From Candidatus Latescibacterota bacterium (GTDB taxonomy: Bacteria; Latescibacterota; UBA2968; UBA8231): a stretch of 6,127 bases of DNA. The stretch lies in contig DPVW01000287.1 of assembly GCA_003529325.1 (NCBI GenBank), positions 1-6,127 on the forward strand, in the 5' to 3' direction. Each line of letters begins with the position of its first letter. Position 1 is the first letter of the stretch. Under the pieces are notes generated by a model. It saw only the letters and a program-made list of their open reading frames with translations. It was not told the origin of the DNA and made no database searches. Both the position numbers and the translations under genes were made by a program. Below are positions 1 to 6,127 of this stretch, piece by piece.

Positions 1-408
1 AATCTGCCGATCGGAAGTAAGCGGCGCCCCACCCACGGTGCCGGTTTCATCCTTCTCGGTGACGCCGCCGGCCTCATCGATCCCTTTTCCGGTGAGGGCA
101 TCGGCAACGCCTTCTATTCTGCCCGCATCGGTGTCGCCGCTTGCGCCGAAGCGATCGGCGAGGGGGATACCTCAGCCCGCAGCCTGCGCCGTTACGACGA
201 CCGCCTGTGGGACGTGCTCGGTGACGAATTGAAGGTGAGCCACCAGATGCAATGGATTGGCCGTGTCCGCCCGCTGCTCAATTTTGTCATCAACAAGGCG
301 GCGCGAAACGAAAGCGTCGCCGATCACGTCTGTGGCATGCTGGCCAACGCCGTGCCGAAAAAGGACATGACCAGCCCGCTGTACTATCTCAAGCTGCTGC
401 TGTCCTGA
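1..408 (+). CDS. Geranylgeranyl reductase-family FAD-dependent oxidoreductase, C-terminal part (5' end outside window)
   Basis: The reading frame is open from base 1 to the TGA at 406-408, giving the last 135 residues of a protein whose start lies to the left. About 20 residues in is the motif GDAAGLIDPFSGEGIGNA, the flavin-contacting GD signature of the geranylgeranyl reductase / p-hydroxybenzoate hydroxylase-like flavoprotein family. The tail (NFVINKAARN, then SPLYYLKLLLS) also matches the C-terminal helix region usual for bacterial 'geranylgeranyl reductase family' proteins. Members use FAD and a reductant to saturate isoprenoid chains of lipids or quinones, though many bacterial ones have no proven substrate. 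The N-terminal GxGxxG dinucleotide fold is outside the window, so FAD binding and start cannot be checked. The gene converges with the Gfo/Idh remnant, with 14 bases between the two stops. Family assignment is firm; the substrate is unknown. Confidence 0.85.
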   Translation, partial: NLPIGSKRRPTHGAGFILLGDAAGLIDPFSGEGIGNAFYSARIGVAACAEAIGEGDTSARSLRRYDDRLWDVLGDELKVSHQMQWIGRVRPLLNFVINKAARNESVADHVCGMLANAVPKKDMTSPLYYLKLLLS

Positions 409-422
409 TGCTGAGCTGATTC

Positions 423-1304
423 TTATTCATCGAGCGTGCCCGCGCGCAGCCCCATGGGCAACGCTGCCGGCCGTTGCACCTGACTCTCGATCATGACGTG
501 GGATCCAGTCTCCGACGCTTCGTGGAAGGAGTGCATGAGTTCCACCACGTGATAGGCCAGTTCGCCACTGGCGCGATGTGGCCGTCCCGAGCGCAGACCA
601 TACGCCATGTCGGCGACACCGATGCCACGCCCCACGTCGGCGCTGTGCGTCAGTGGTACTTCGTGCCAGTCCTGCTGCCCGGCCCGGCGGACCCGCACGG
701 GACCGTCGAAGGTGTTGGGGTCCGGCACACTCAATGAACCCTCGGAACCGTAGATCTCGATGCGGGGCAGATTGTGGCTCCACACATCGAAGCTGGTCAC
801 GATGGTGCCCACGGGACCACTGGCGAAGTCCATGACGCCGGTGATGTGGGTTGGGATTTCGACATCGATCCGTTCCCCTGTACGCTGCTCCGGGTTGGTG
901 ATCACGCGCTGAGAAAAACTGGCCCGCGCCGATCCCGTCACCCGACGCACGGGACCCAACAGACTCACCAGCGCCGTCAGGTAATAGGGACCCATATCGA
1001 ACATCGGCCCCCCACCCTTCTGGTAGAAGAAATCGGGATTGGGGTGCCAGCCTTCGGGGCCGTGAGCGGCCATGAAGGCCGTCGCTGCCACGGGCTCGCC
1101 GATCCAGCCGTCATCGATCAGCTTGCGACAGGTCTGCAGACCGCCGCCAAGAAACGTATCGGGTGCCCCACCGGTGCGCAGACCTTTGGCCTGCGCCAGA
1201 TCGAGCACCGCCTGTCCTTCGGCCTTGTCGACTGCGAAGGGCTTTTCCGTGTGCGCACACTTGCCCGCTTCGAGAATCTGCAGATTCACACTGGCGTGGA
1301 CCAA
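423..1304 (-). pseudogene. Gfo/Idh/MocA-family oxidoreductase, N-terminally truncated
   Basis: The family oxidises or reduces sugar-type substrates with NAD(P), using an N-terminal Rossmann domain and a C-terminal alpha/beta substrate domain. Homology starts abruptly near 1304 with [14 protein letters not shown], which matches the stretch just before the catalytic EKP motif (here TEKPF, residues 19-23 counted from a TTG at 1304). The substrate domain follows and looks intact, including [13 protein letters not shown] and [12 protein letters not shown] (97-108). About 75-80 residues, including the GxGxxG nucleotide-binding motif, are missing and are found nowhere upstream, because the epimerase gene ends normally at 1313. 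The open frame continues to 1412, but those extra 36 residues are an out-of-frame reading of the epimerase 3' end. A TTG at 1304 has AAGG six bases upstream, overlapping the epimerase TAA, so a 293-residue fragment could be made by reinitiation, but without the full cofactor site. A real deletion or a misassembly would both explain this. Confidence 0.75.
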
Positions 1305-1312
1305 CGCGGACC

Positions 1313-2062
1313 TTATCTGCCACGGGCATACCCTTTCTCGGTCATGAAGGTGTAACTCTTCTCCACTGCCTCCATCATGTCCGTGGCGCAGCGATCGAGC
1401 TCGACGATCCACCAGTCCACGTGCTCGCCAACATCGATGATGCTCTTGAAGTCGGTGACGCCTTCCCCGAGGGCCTGCATGTCCTCCTTGCGCGTGCAGG
1501 GACCGTCCTTGACGTGAATCAGCGGCGCCCGGCTACCCAGTTCGGCGATCACCGCCGCCGGATCTGGCCCGGCGGTCTGCACCCAGTACGCGTCGACCTG
1601 AAACAGCACCTCCGGCGCCAGATGTTCGAGCATCTGCTTGTAGACGAGTTCCCCCTCGACTTCGAGAAACTCCCACCAGTGGTTGTGAATGCCGAAGGCG
1701 AACCCTTTGTCGGTGCAGTTGGCGCTGGCCTCGTTGAAGGTGTCGCAAGCGGCTTTGATCTGATCCCTGGTGGTGAACTGATCCGGTCCCTGGCCGGCGA
1801 CGACGCGGGTCACGCCGAGGGCGGCAGCTGTCTCCAGCGACTCCTGCACCTTGTCACCAACTGGCAGCGGCAGGTGGGCGCTGCAGACCTCGAGGCCCAG
1901 ATCGTCGAACAATTTCTTGCCCGCTTCGATAGTCGTCCCCGGAAAGCCGGCGGGTTCCACACCGACATAGCCGATGTCGGCAACCTTCCGTACCGTGCCC
2001 TCATAGTCGGCGGCAGCCGCCTCCCTCAGGGTGTACAACTGCAGTGCGATGGGTGCAGGCAT
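1313..2062 (-). CDS. Sugar phosphate isomerase/epimerase (xylose isomerase-like TIM barrel)
   Basis: A 249-residue protein, normal length for the AP-endonuclease-2/xylose isomerase-like TIM-barrel family of metal-dependent sugar isomerases and epimerases. It opens with [10 protein letters not shown] (residues 5-14), the usual first strand. Likely metal and catalytic positions are visible: HNHWWEF (126-132), FQVDAYW with Asp157, IHVKDG with His183, and VELDR with Glu221. The C-terminus, [14 protein letters not shown], looks like a natural family ending, so this gene is complete. The ATG at 2062 was chosen because AGAGAGGA sits eight bases upstream and the family's N-terminus starts there; an upstream ATG at 2137 would add 25 unrelated residues overlapping the SDR gene. 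It lies 34 bases after the SDR stop and directly before the truncated Gfo/Idh gene. These neighbours suggest a shared sugar pathway (inference); the exact substrate cannot be read from sequence. Confidence 0.88.
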   Translation of the reverse strand: MPAPIALQLYTLREAAAADYEGTVRKVADIGYVGVEPAGFPGTTIEAGKKLFDDLGLEVCSAHLPLPVGDKVQESLETAAALGVTRVVAGQGPDQFTTRDQIKAACDTFNEASANCTDKGFAFGIHNHWWEFLEVEGELVYKQMLEHLAPEVLFQVDAYWVQTAGPDPAAVIAELGSRAPLIHVKDGPCTRKEDMQALGEGVTDFKSIIDVGEHVDWWIVELDRCATDMMEAVEKSYTFMTEKGYARGR

Positions 2063-2070
2063 TTTCTTGT

Positions 2071-2078
2071 TCCTCTCT
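2071..2078 (-). promoter_or_regulatory. Shine-Dalgarno site of the epimerase gene
   Basis: The minus strand reads AGAGAGGA here, with eight bases to the ATG at 2062. This is the best ribosome-binding site in the window and decides the start against the upstream in-frame ATG at 2137. It lies in the 34-base gap after the SDR stop, so the epimerase can be initiated independently of SDR translation. Confidence 0.7.
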
Positions 2079-2096
2079 ATTGCTTGTGTTGCACAA

Positions 2097-2912
2097 TTAA
2101 ATTGTCGTTGCCAGAAAGCCACCATCCACGCGTACATCGGTGCCGGTGACGAAAGAACTCGCCTTTTGTGAGGCCAGGAACAGTGCTGCGCCGATCAGTT
2201 CTTCCGGTTCGCCGAAGCGGTCCATCGGTGTGTGCCCAAGGATCTGCCGTCCACGCGCCGATGGTTGTCCGCTCTCGTCAAACAACAGGCGGCGATTCTG
2301 CTCGCCGGGGAAAAATCCGGGTGTGATCGAGTTGACCCGCACATGGGGCGCCCACTCCCGCGCCAGAAATTGTGTCAGACTTACGACGGCCGCCTTCGCC
2401 GCCGAATAGGCCACCACCTTCGACAGTGGCACGTGCGCCGTGATCGATGCGATGTTGATGATCGACCCAGCGCCAGCGGCGACCATGGGGGGACCAAAAA
2501 TCTGACAGGGCAACAGCACGCCTGCCGCCAGATTCAGCTCGAAGCTGTCGTTCCAGGCAGACAGTTCGATCTCCTCGAAGGCCAACTCCTCCGTCACCGT
2601 GACCCGCGGGTCGTTGCCTCCGGCAGCGTTGACGAGAATGTCTGGCGCACCGATGGCATCGGCAATTGTACTATGGGCCAATTCCAGCTGTTGTCGCAAA
2701 CAGGCATCGGCGGCAACAAACAACCCCTGGCCCCCGGCGGCGAGGATCGCCTCAACGACCCGATCACCCCGTTCCACGGAGCGGCCGACGACGGCAACCT
2801 TTGCCCCGGCGGCGGCCAGGCCTTTGGCCATGGCGCCTCCGAGCACCCCGGTGCCTCCGACGACGACGGCGACCTGTCCCTCGAGACAGAAGGGCCCTTC
2901 CAGGGGACTCAT
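2097..2912 (-). CDS. SDR-family oxidoreductase, D-mannonate oxidoreductase / fructuronate reductase-like
   Basis: A 271-residue classical short-chain dehydrogenase/reductase. Visible in order are the glycine-rich cofactor loop GGTGVLGG (19-26), NAAGG (95-99), a family Asn at 127 (LNLAAG), the catalytic Ser156 (INIASITA), Tyr169 and Lys173 (YSAAK), the post-catalytic PGF (198-200) and the C-terminal VTGTDVRVDGGF. All catalytic residues are present. The segments GGNDPR, FFPGEQNRRLL and ARGRQILGHTPMDRFGEPEEL resemble SDRs annotated as D-mannonate oxidoreductase, which interconvert D-fructuronate and D-mannonate with NAD(P)H. That substrate is inferred from similarity and could instead be another keto sugar acid. 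The ATG at 2912 overlaps the DUF445 stop by one base (TGATG) and lacks a clear ribosome-binding site of its own, suggesting translational coupling. The epimerase follows after 34 bases. Confidence 0.9.
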   Translation of the reverse strand: MSPLEGPFCLEGQVAVVVGGTGVLGGAMAKGLAAAGAKVAVVGRSVERGDRVVEAILAAGGQGLFVAADACLRQQLELAHSTIADAIGAPDILVNAAGGNDPRVTVTEELAFEEIELSAWNDSFELNLAAGVLLPCQIFGPPMVAAGAGSIINIASITAHVPLSKVVAYSAAKAAVVSLTQFLAREWAPHVRVNSITPGFFPGEQNRRLLFDESGQPSARGRQILGHTPMDRFGEPEELIGAALFLASQKASSFVTGTDVRVDGGFLATTI

Positions 2913-3730
2913 CAGGGTACGCCGCCGATATTCCAGTGCACAGCGATGGTTCTGGACAGCAGGCCGATGGCGGCGCCAAAAACATTGCCCCAGACGATGA
3001 GCCAGCCGAGGTGTTCGCGCATGACGCGCTCCATCATGCCTTTGACGATCTCCGGCGTCAGCTCTTCCAACTTCACCTCGAGCAGTCGATCCACCTGCAC
3101 ACGCAACGCCGGCACATCGATGGCCTTGTCGCGCAATCGAGCTTCGGCGACAGGTGCGATCCGCGTTACGAGTCCACCCATGAACTGTTTGATGATGACC
3201 TTGAGCATGTCGTTGCCCGCCATCTTCACCATCATGCCCATCGGTCCCTGCTTGAGCAACTCGAGTTCTGCCTCGATCGCTTCATCCGCCTGATCAGAGG
3301 CCAGTAGCGCCGTCAACTCCTGCTCGAGACTCACACCCCCCGTCAGTTGTGACCCATGTTCGTCGAAGAAGCGACGCAGATACTCTTCGTCGAAGAAGTG
3401 GGTCATGATCAGACCCTTGATCGTAGCCCGAATCTCCCGGAACCGATTCGGAATCACGCCGGAGCCATAGAGCAGTGGCACACGATCGAAGAGCATCTTC
3501 ACGGCCAGCCAGTTCGTGATCCCCCCGGCAAACCCAAAAACACCCGCCGCCAGCATCCACGGCCCGGCGACGAGCACGGCCGCCGGCAACGTTGTGTCGG
3601 GGTCAGCCCCCTCCAGCGTCGTCAGCAGACCGAGGATCATCAACGTCAGCGACATGAGGTTGCTGATCATGCCACGGGGTACGGTATCCGCTTCCACGGA
3701 CGGCATCTCTGCCGACGAAATCTGCGTCAT
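2912..3730 (-). CDS. DUF445-family membrane protein
   Basis: A 272-residue protein with the layout of DUF445 (YheB-like) proteins, whose biochemical role is not known. Hydrophobic segments lie at about residues 21-38 and 50-70, and a third near the C-terminus at about 241-258 (LGWLIVWGNVFGAAIGLL). The family signature follows the second segment: GGITNWLAVKMLFDRVPLLY (69-88), then GVIPNRFREIR (91-101). The middle is a long, charged, probably helical region rich in Glu and Leu. The ATG at 3730 was chosen because AGGA lies eight bases upstream; the frame stays open to 3886, but that extension runs back into the ddl 3' end and looks like shadow translation. It follows ddl by 55 bases and is coupled to the SDR gene. 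Pairing with ddl suggests an envelope role (inference only). Confidence 0.85.
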   Translation of the reverse strand: MTQISSAEMPSVEADTVPRGMISNLMSLTLMILGLLTTLEGADPDTTLPAAVLVAGPWMLAAGVFGFAGGITNWLAVKMLFDRVPLLYGSGVIPNRFREIRATIKGLIMTHFFDEEYLRRFFDEHGSQLTGGVSLEQELTALLASDQADEAIEAELELLKQGPMGMMVKMAGNDMLKVIIKQFMGGLVTRIAPVAEARLRDKAIDVPALRVQVDRLLEVKLEELTPEIVKGMMERVMREHLGWLIVWGNVFGAAIGLLSRTIAVHWNIGGVP

Positions 3731-3738
3731 AATACGGT

Positions 3739-3742
3739 TCCT
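3739..3742 (-). promoter_or_regulatory. Shine-Dalgarno site of the DUF445 gene
   Basis: AGGA on the minus strand, eight bases before the ATG at 3730. It supports that start over upstream in-frame codons that would place the N-terminus inside ddl. Confidence 0.55.
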
Positions 3743-3785
3743 GATCTCCCGTAGAATAGGTGGGTGCGGCCCTCGACCGGGCGCG

Positions 3786-4913
3786 TCAGACGGCGCCACG
3801 ATCCGTGGTTGTGTCCTGTCGATCCTTGTGGCGTTCCAGCGCCAACTGAATGAGCCGATCGATGAGTTGTCCATAGTCGATCCCACTCGCCGCCCACAGC
3901 TTGGGATACATGCTGATCGGTGTAAACCCGGGCATCGTGTTGATTTCGTTCAGGTAGATGTGTTCCTCCTCGTCGCGACTGACGAAGAAATCGACGCGGG
4001 ACAGGCCACTTGCCTCGACGGCGAGGAACACGGTACGCGCCATCTGCCGCACTTTTTCCGCCGTCTCTGCACGAATGCGGGCAGGGATGTGGAGTTCGGA
4101 GTCGTCATCCATATATTTCGCACTGTAGTCATAGAATTCATTCGCCGGAACGACCTCCCCGACAACCGACATCTCCGGATTCTCGTAGCCGAGGACGGCG
4201 ACCTCCACCTCGCGACAGTCGCCGACGTCCGCCTCGACAACGAGTTTGCGATCATATCGCGCCGCCTCGTCCATGCCGAGGTCGAAGTCGGTGGAGTTAT
4301 GCGCTTTCGTGATGCCCACACTCGAACCGAGATTGGCTGGTTTGACGAACATGGGGTAGCCGAGATCCCGTTCCAACTCGTGTCGGACCAGCTCTGGCTC
4401 GGCCCGCCATCGACTGCGCAGCACGGAAGCATACTCGACCTGCGGCACCCCCTCGGCGCGCAAGACTCTGCGGGCCATGTCTTTGTCCATGCCCACCGCC
4501 GAGCCGAGTACGCCCGCCCCGACATAAGCGACACCGGCCAACTCCAGCAGGCCCTGCACCGTGCCGTCCTCACCAAAGGGTCCATGCAGGATAGGGAAGA
4601 TGACGTCCAGCTGCGTCCCGGCCTCCCCCTTACCCTTACCCTTACCATCGAGGGTGACCAGTTCGCGGCGACCTGCATAGTCGAGGGCCACCGGTGTGGT
4701 GTCGAGATCCCCCTCTTCCACGCGCCCCAACGCCAGCAATCGTGTCGCGTCAGAGGCGGCGAGCCACTTGCCGTCGCGGTCGATGCCGATCATGGTGACG
4801 TCGTATTTGTCGCGATCGATCGACTCGAGGACGGAGCGGGCGGAGGTGACCGATACTTCATGTTCCGCCGAGCGGCCGCCGAAGAGGACGCCGACACGGA
4901 TCTTTTCGGGCAT
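3786..4913 (-). CDS. ddl: D-alanine--D-alanine ligase
   Basis: ATP-dependent cytoplasmic ligase that joins two D-alanines for the peptidoglycan precursor. The protein is 375 residues, usual for the longer Ddl subgroup. The N-terminal domain shows VGVLFGGRSAEHEVSV (7-22), and LHGPFGEDGTVQGLLE (109-124) follows. The ATP-grasp fold has MDKDMAR (142-148), MFVKPANLGSSVGI (188-201) with the ATP-contacting lysine, VVEADV (225-230) and EVEVAVLG (235-242). The omega loop FYDYSAKY (260-267) keeps the tyrosines typical of D-Ala-D-Ala rather than D-Ala-D-Lac ligases. The metal site lies in RVDFF (Asp308) and LNEINTMPGFT (321-331). A low-complexity GKGKGKG run sits at 90-96. The ATG at 4913 is placed by the family N-terminus, with GAAAGG 11 bases upstream; a GTG at 4925 overlaps that ribosome site and is less likely. 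It is the first gene of the leftward block. Confidence 0.97.
   Translation of the reverse strand: MPEKIRVGVLFGGRSAEHEVSVTSARSVLESIDRDKYDVTMIGIDRDGKWLAASDATRLLALGRVEEGDLDTTPVALDYAGRRELVTLDGKGKGKGEAGTQLDVIFPILHGPFGEDGTVQGLLELAGVAYVGAGVLGSAVGMDKDMARRVLRAEGVPQVEYASVLRSRWRAEPELVRHELERDLGYPMFVKPANLGSSVGITKAHNSTDFDLGMDEAARYDRKLVVEADVGDCREVEVAVLGYENPEMSVVGEVVPANEFYDYSAKYMDDDSELHIPARIRAETAEKVRQMARTVFLAVEASGLSRVDFFVSRDEEEHIYLNEINTMPGFTPISMYPKLWAASGIDYGQLIDRLIQLALERHKDRQDTTTDRGAV
4629..4646. repeat. Hexanucleotide tandem repeat, three copies, inside ddl
   Basis: Three perfect head-to-tail copies of CTTACC on the plus strand (GGTAAG in the coding direction) encode Gly-Lys repeats at residues 90-95 of Ddl, in a linker between conserved blocks. 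Because the unit is six bases, gain or loss of copies keeps the frame. Confidence 0.85.
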
Positions 4914-4941
4914 GGAACGATACACCTTTCGTGCAATGTTG

Positions 4942-4987
4942 GATTGACATCCGCTTCAGGAGCAAAACTACGAAGAACATGTCAATC
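4942..4987. promoter_or_regulatory. Inverted repeat with paired TTGACA boxes in the divergent ddl / YchF-like intergenic region
   Basis: GATTGACAT at 4942-4950 is repeated exactly as its reverse complement, ATGTCAATC, at 4979-4987, with 28 bases between the arms. Each arm holds a consensus -35 hexamer TTGACA: one on the plus strand (4944-4949) pointing at the YchF-like gene, one on the minus strand (4985-4980) pointing at ddl. No good -10 box is found at a 16-18 base spacing for either; the best candidates match only about half of TATAAT. It could be overlapping divergent promoters, an operator for a dimeric regulator, or chance. The remainder of 4914-5082 shows no terminator or small gene. 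Confidence 0.35.
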
Positions 4988-5082
4988 GCAGGTGACTGTG
5001 GACCCTTCCGGTTCCGGGTCCGTTATTCTGTCATGCCCCTGCACCCTCATCCTCCACCTCCCGAGATAGAACCCAGTCGACT

Positions 5083-6114
5083 ATGAAGATCGCCCTCATC
5101 GGCCTGCCACAAGCCGGCAAGCGTACCCTGTTCACCCTCCTCACCGGTCGCGCCGTGCCGGAAAGCCGCAAACCCGGCGAAACCATCGAAGGTGTCGCCT
5201 GGGTGCGGGATCCCCGGGTCGATGCGTTGCATGGGATTTTCCAGCCGAAGAAAACGACGTACGCTGAAAACAACTTCGTCCTCTGTCCGGACGCGACAAC
5301 CGGTGGCGAGTCGTACGAGTGGCTCGAAGCGGCACGCCGTTGCCATCTGGTCTGCCTGGTGGTGCGCGCCTTCGAAGACGACGGTGTCTATCATCCCGCC
5401 GGCTCGGTACATGCCAACCGGGATCGCGAAAATCTCGAAGCCGAGCTGCTACTGGCCGACATGGAACTCGTCGAGAAACGCCTCGAACGGTTGGCACGGG
5501 AGTCGAAATCCGGTCTCAATCCCGAACAGGGTCGCGAAAAAGAGGTTCTCGACAAAGCCATGGCCTGCCTCGAAGAGAATCGCTGTCTGCGCGAACTGGA
5601 CCTCACAGAGAGCGAAAGGGCGACGGTACGCTCCCTGGATCTGGTCACCTTCCTGCCGGTGCTGGCCGTCTACAACGTCTCCGAAGAGGAGCTGGGTACC
5701 AACTTCGGCGCTGGCGCCGCCGCCGTCTCCTGTCAGATCGAGTCGGAGGTCGCCGCCATCGAGGAGGAAGATGAACGGGCCGAATTTCTTGAGGCGCTGG
5801 GTCTGCAGTCGCCCGGTCTCGACCGAGTGAATGCCGCCGCCTATGACGCTCTTGGGCTGATGTCCTACTATACCGTCGGTGAGGACGAATGCCGCGCCTG
5901 GACGATCCGCAAGGGGGCCAGCGCACCCGAAGCCGGTGGTGTGATCCACACGGATATCGAGGGCGGTTTCATCCGCGCCGAAGTCATGAAATACGACGAC
6001 TTCATCGCCGCCGGCACGGAGGCCGAGGCCCGCAACCGCGGCCACCTGTCCACGCGGGGTCGCGACTACATCGTCGAGGATGGCGACATCATGCACTTTC
6101 TGCACAGCAGCTGA
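5083..6114 (+). CDS. YchF/OLA1-like P-loop protein with C-terminal TGS domain, degenerate nucleotide site
   Basis: A 343-residue protein, slightly shorter than the usual 363 or so for YchF, a ribosome-associated P-loop NTPase. The G1 loop reads GLPQAGKRTLF (7-17), with Arg14 where the family has the Mg-binding Ser. Switch I keeps TIE (34-36), but Glu33 replaces the cysteine found there in E. coli YchF (Cys35). The switch II DxAGL and the following GASxGxGLGN loop are replaced by a shorter LCPDATTGG stretch (67-75). Still recognisable are CLVVRAFEDDGVYHP (91-105), a helical coiled-coil-like region rich in Glu and Leu (114-141 and 151-165), and the NxxE nucleotide motif as NVSE (198-201). The TGS/DUF933 end is well conserved: CRAWTIRKGASAPEAGGVIH (270-289), GFIRAEVMKYDDF (295-307) and DGDIMHFL (333-340). 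The ATG at 5083 fits the family N-terminus but has only a weak, distant GAGA upstream. It is probably a divergent YchF paralogue, perhaps with altered or no hydrolysis. Confidence 0.85.
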   Translation: MKIALIGLPQAGKRTLFTLLTGRAVPESRKPGETIEGVAWVRDPRVDALHGIFQPKKTTYAENNFVLCPDATTGGESYEWLEAARRCHLVCLVVRAFEDDGVYHPAGSVHANRDRENLEAELLLADMELVEKRLERLARESKSGLNPEQGREKEVLDKAMACLEENRCLRELDLTESERATVRSLDLVTFLPVLAVYNVSEEELGTNFGAGAAAVSCQIESEVAAIEEEDERAEFLEALGLQSPGLDRVNAAAYDALGLMSYYTVGEDECRAWTIRKGASAPEAGGVIHTDIEGGFIRAEVMKYDDFIAAGTEAEARNRGHLSTRGRDYIVEDGDIMHFLHSS

Positions 6115-6127
6115 TCGCGAGCCGTGC

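Noticed and set aside
409..422. Possible terminator between the convergent flavoprotein and Gfo/Idh stops
   Set aside because: Only 14 bases, with no convincing hairpin or T-run on either strand.
1305..1412. Upstream extension of the Gfo/Idh frame to an ATG at 1412
   Set aside because: These 36 codons read the epimerase 3' end out of frame and show no Rossmann-fold motif, so they are not the real N-terminus.
1163..2149. A 328-codon plus-strand open frame opposite the epimerase
   Set aside because: No recognisable domains; fully explained as the antisense shadow of a conserved TIM-barrel gene.
2232..3293. A 353-codon plus-strand open frame opposite the SDR and DUF445 genes
   Set aside because: It crosses two confident minus-strand genes and has a low-complexity Ser/Arg-rich composition typical of shadow frames.
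3731..3886. Upstream extension of DUF445 to 3886
   Set aside because: It overlaps the ddl 3' end, has no family similarity, and the ATG at 3730 has a well-placed AGGA.
3516..5069. A 517-codon plus-strand open frame opposite ddl and the 5' part of DUF445
   Set aside because: It is antisense to a clearly recognised ddl, its translation matches no family I know, and long antisense frames are common in GC-rich genes.
5449..6105. A 218-codon minus-strand open frame opposite the YchF-like gene
   Set aside because: Antisense to the well-conserved TGS domain, with no recognisable motif of its own.
1..6127. A defence system, mobile element, CRISPR array or biosynthetic cluster
   Set aside because: No transposase, integrase, repeat array, toxin-antitoxin pair, terminal repeats or signature biosynthetic enzymes; the recognised genes are housekeeping or metabolic.

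Overview
The window is a compact, high-GC stretch of bacterial chromosome in which almost every base is coding. It holds the 3' end of one rightward gene, a leftward block of five genes, and one complete rightward gene at the right edge. A D-Ala-D-Ala ligase points to a peptidoglycan-making bacterium. I cannot place the organism from one window. The mix of a geranylgeranyl-reductase-like flavoprotein, a Gfo/Idh-epimerase-SDR sugar cluster and a divergent YchF-like protein would fit environmental lineages such as Latescibacterota, Gemmatimonadota or deltaproteobacterial groups, but that is a guess.

Layout: bases 1-408 (+) encode the C-terminal 135 residues of a geranylgeranyl reductase-family FAD oxidoreductase. 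It converges on the leftward block across 14 bases. The leftward block, in order of transcription from about 4913 down to 423, is ddl, a DUF445 membrane protein, an SDR oxidoreductase like D-mannonate oxidoreductase/fructuronate reductase, a sugar phosphate isomerase/epimerase-like TIM barrel, and a Gfo/Idh/MocA oxidoreductase lacking its N-terminal Rossmann half-domain. Gaps are 55 bases (ddl to DUF445), a 1-base TGATG overlap (DUF445 to SDR) and 34 bases (SDR to epimerase). The Gfo/Idh remnant begins within about a dozen bases of the epimerase stop. A 169-base divergent intergenic region (4914-5082) separates ddl from a rightward 343-residue YchF/OLA1-like protein with a TGS domain.

How the genes fit together: the last three leftward genes look like a sugar or uronate oxidation/isomerisation set, attached downstream of a cell-envelope pair (ddl and DUF445). 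No transporter, kinase or regulator for the sugar is present here.

The two observations most worth checking are the truncated Gfo/Idh gene joined to the epimerase 3' end (a deletion scar or an assembly error) and the YchF-like protein, whose P-loop reads GKR, whose DxAGL switch II is gone and whose redox cysteine position is Glu. No defence system, mobile element, CRISPR array or RNA gene was recognised.
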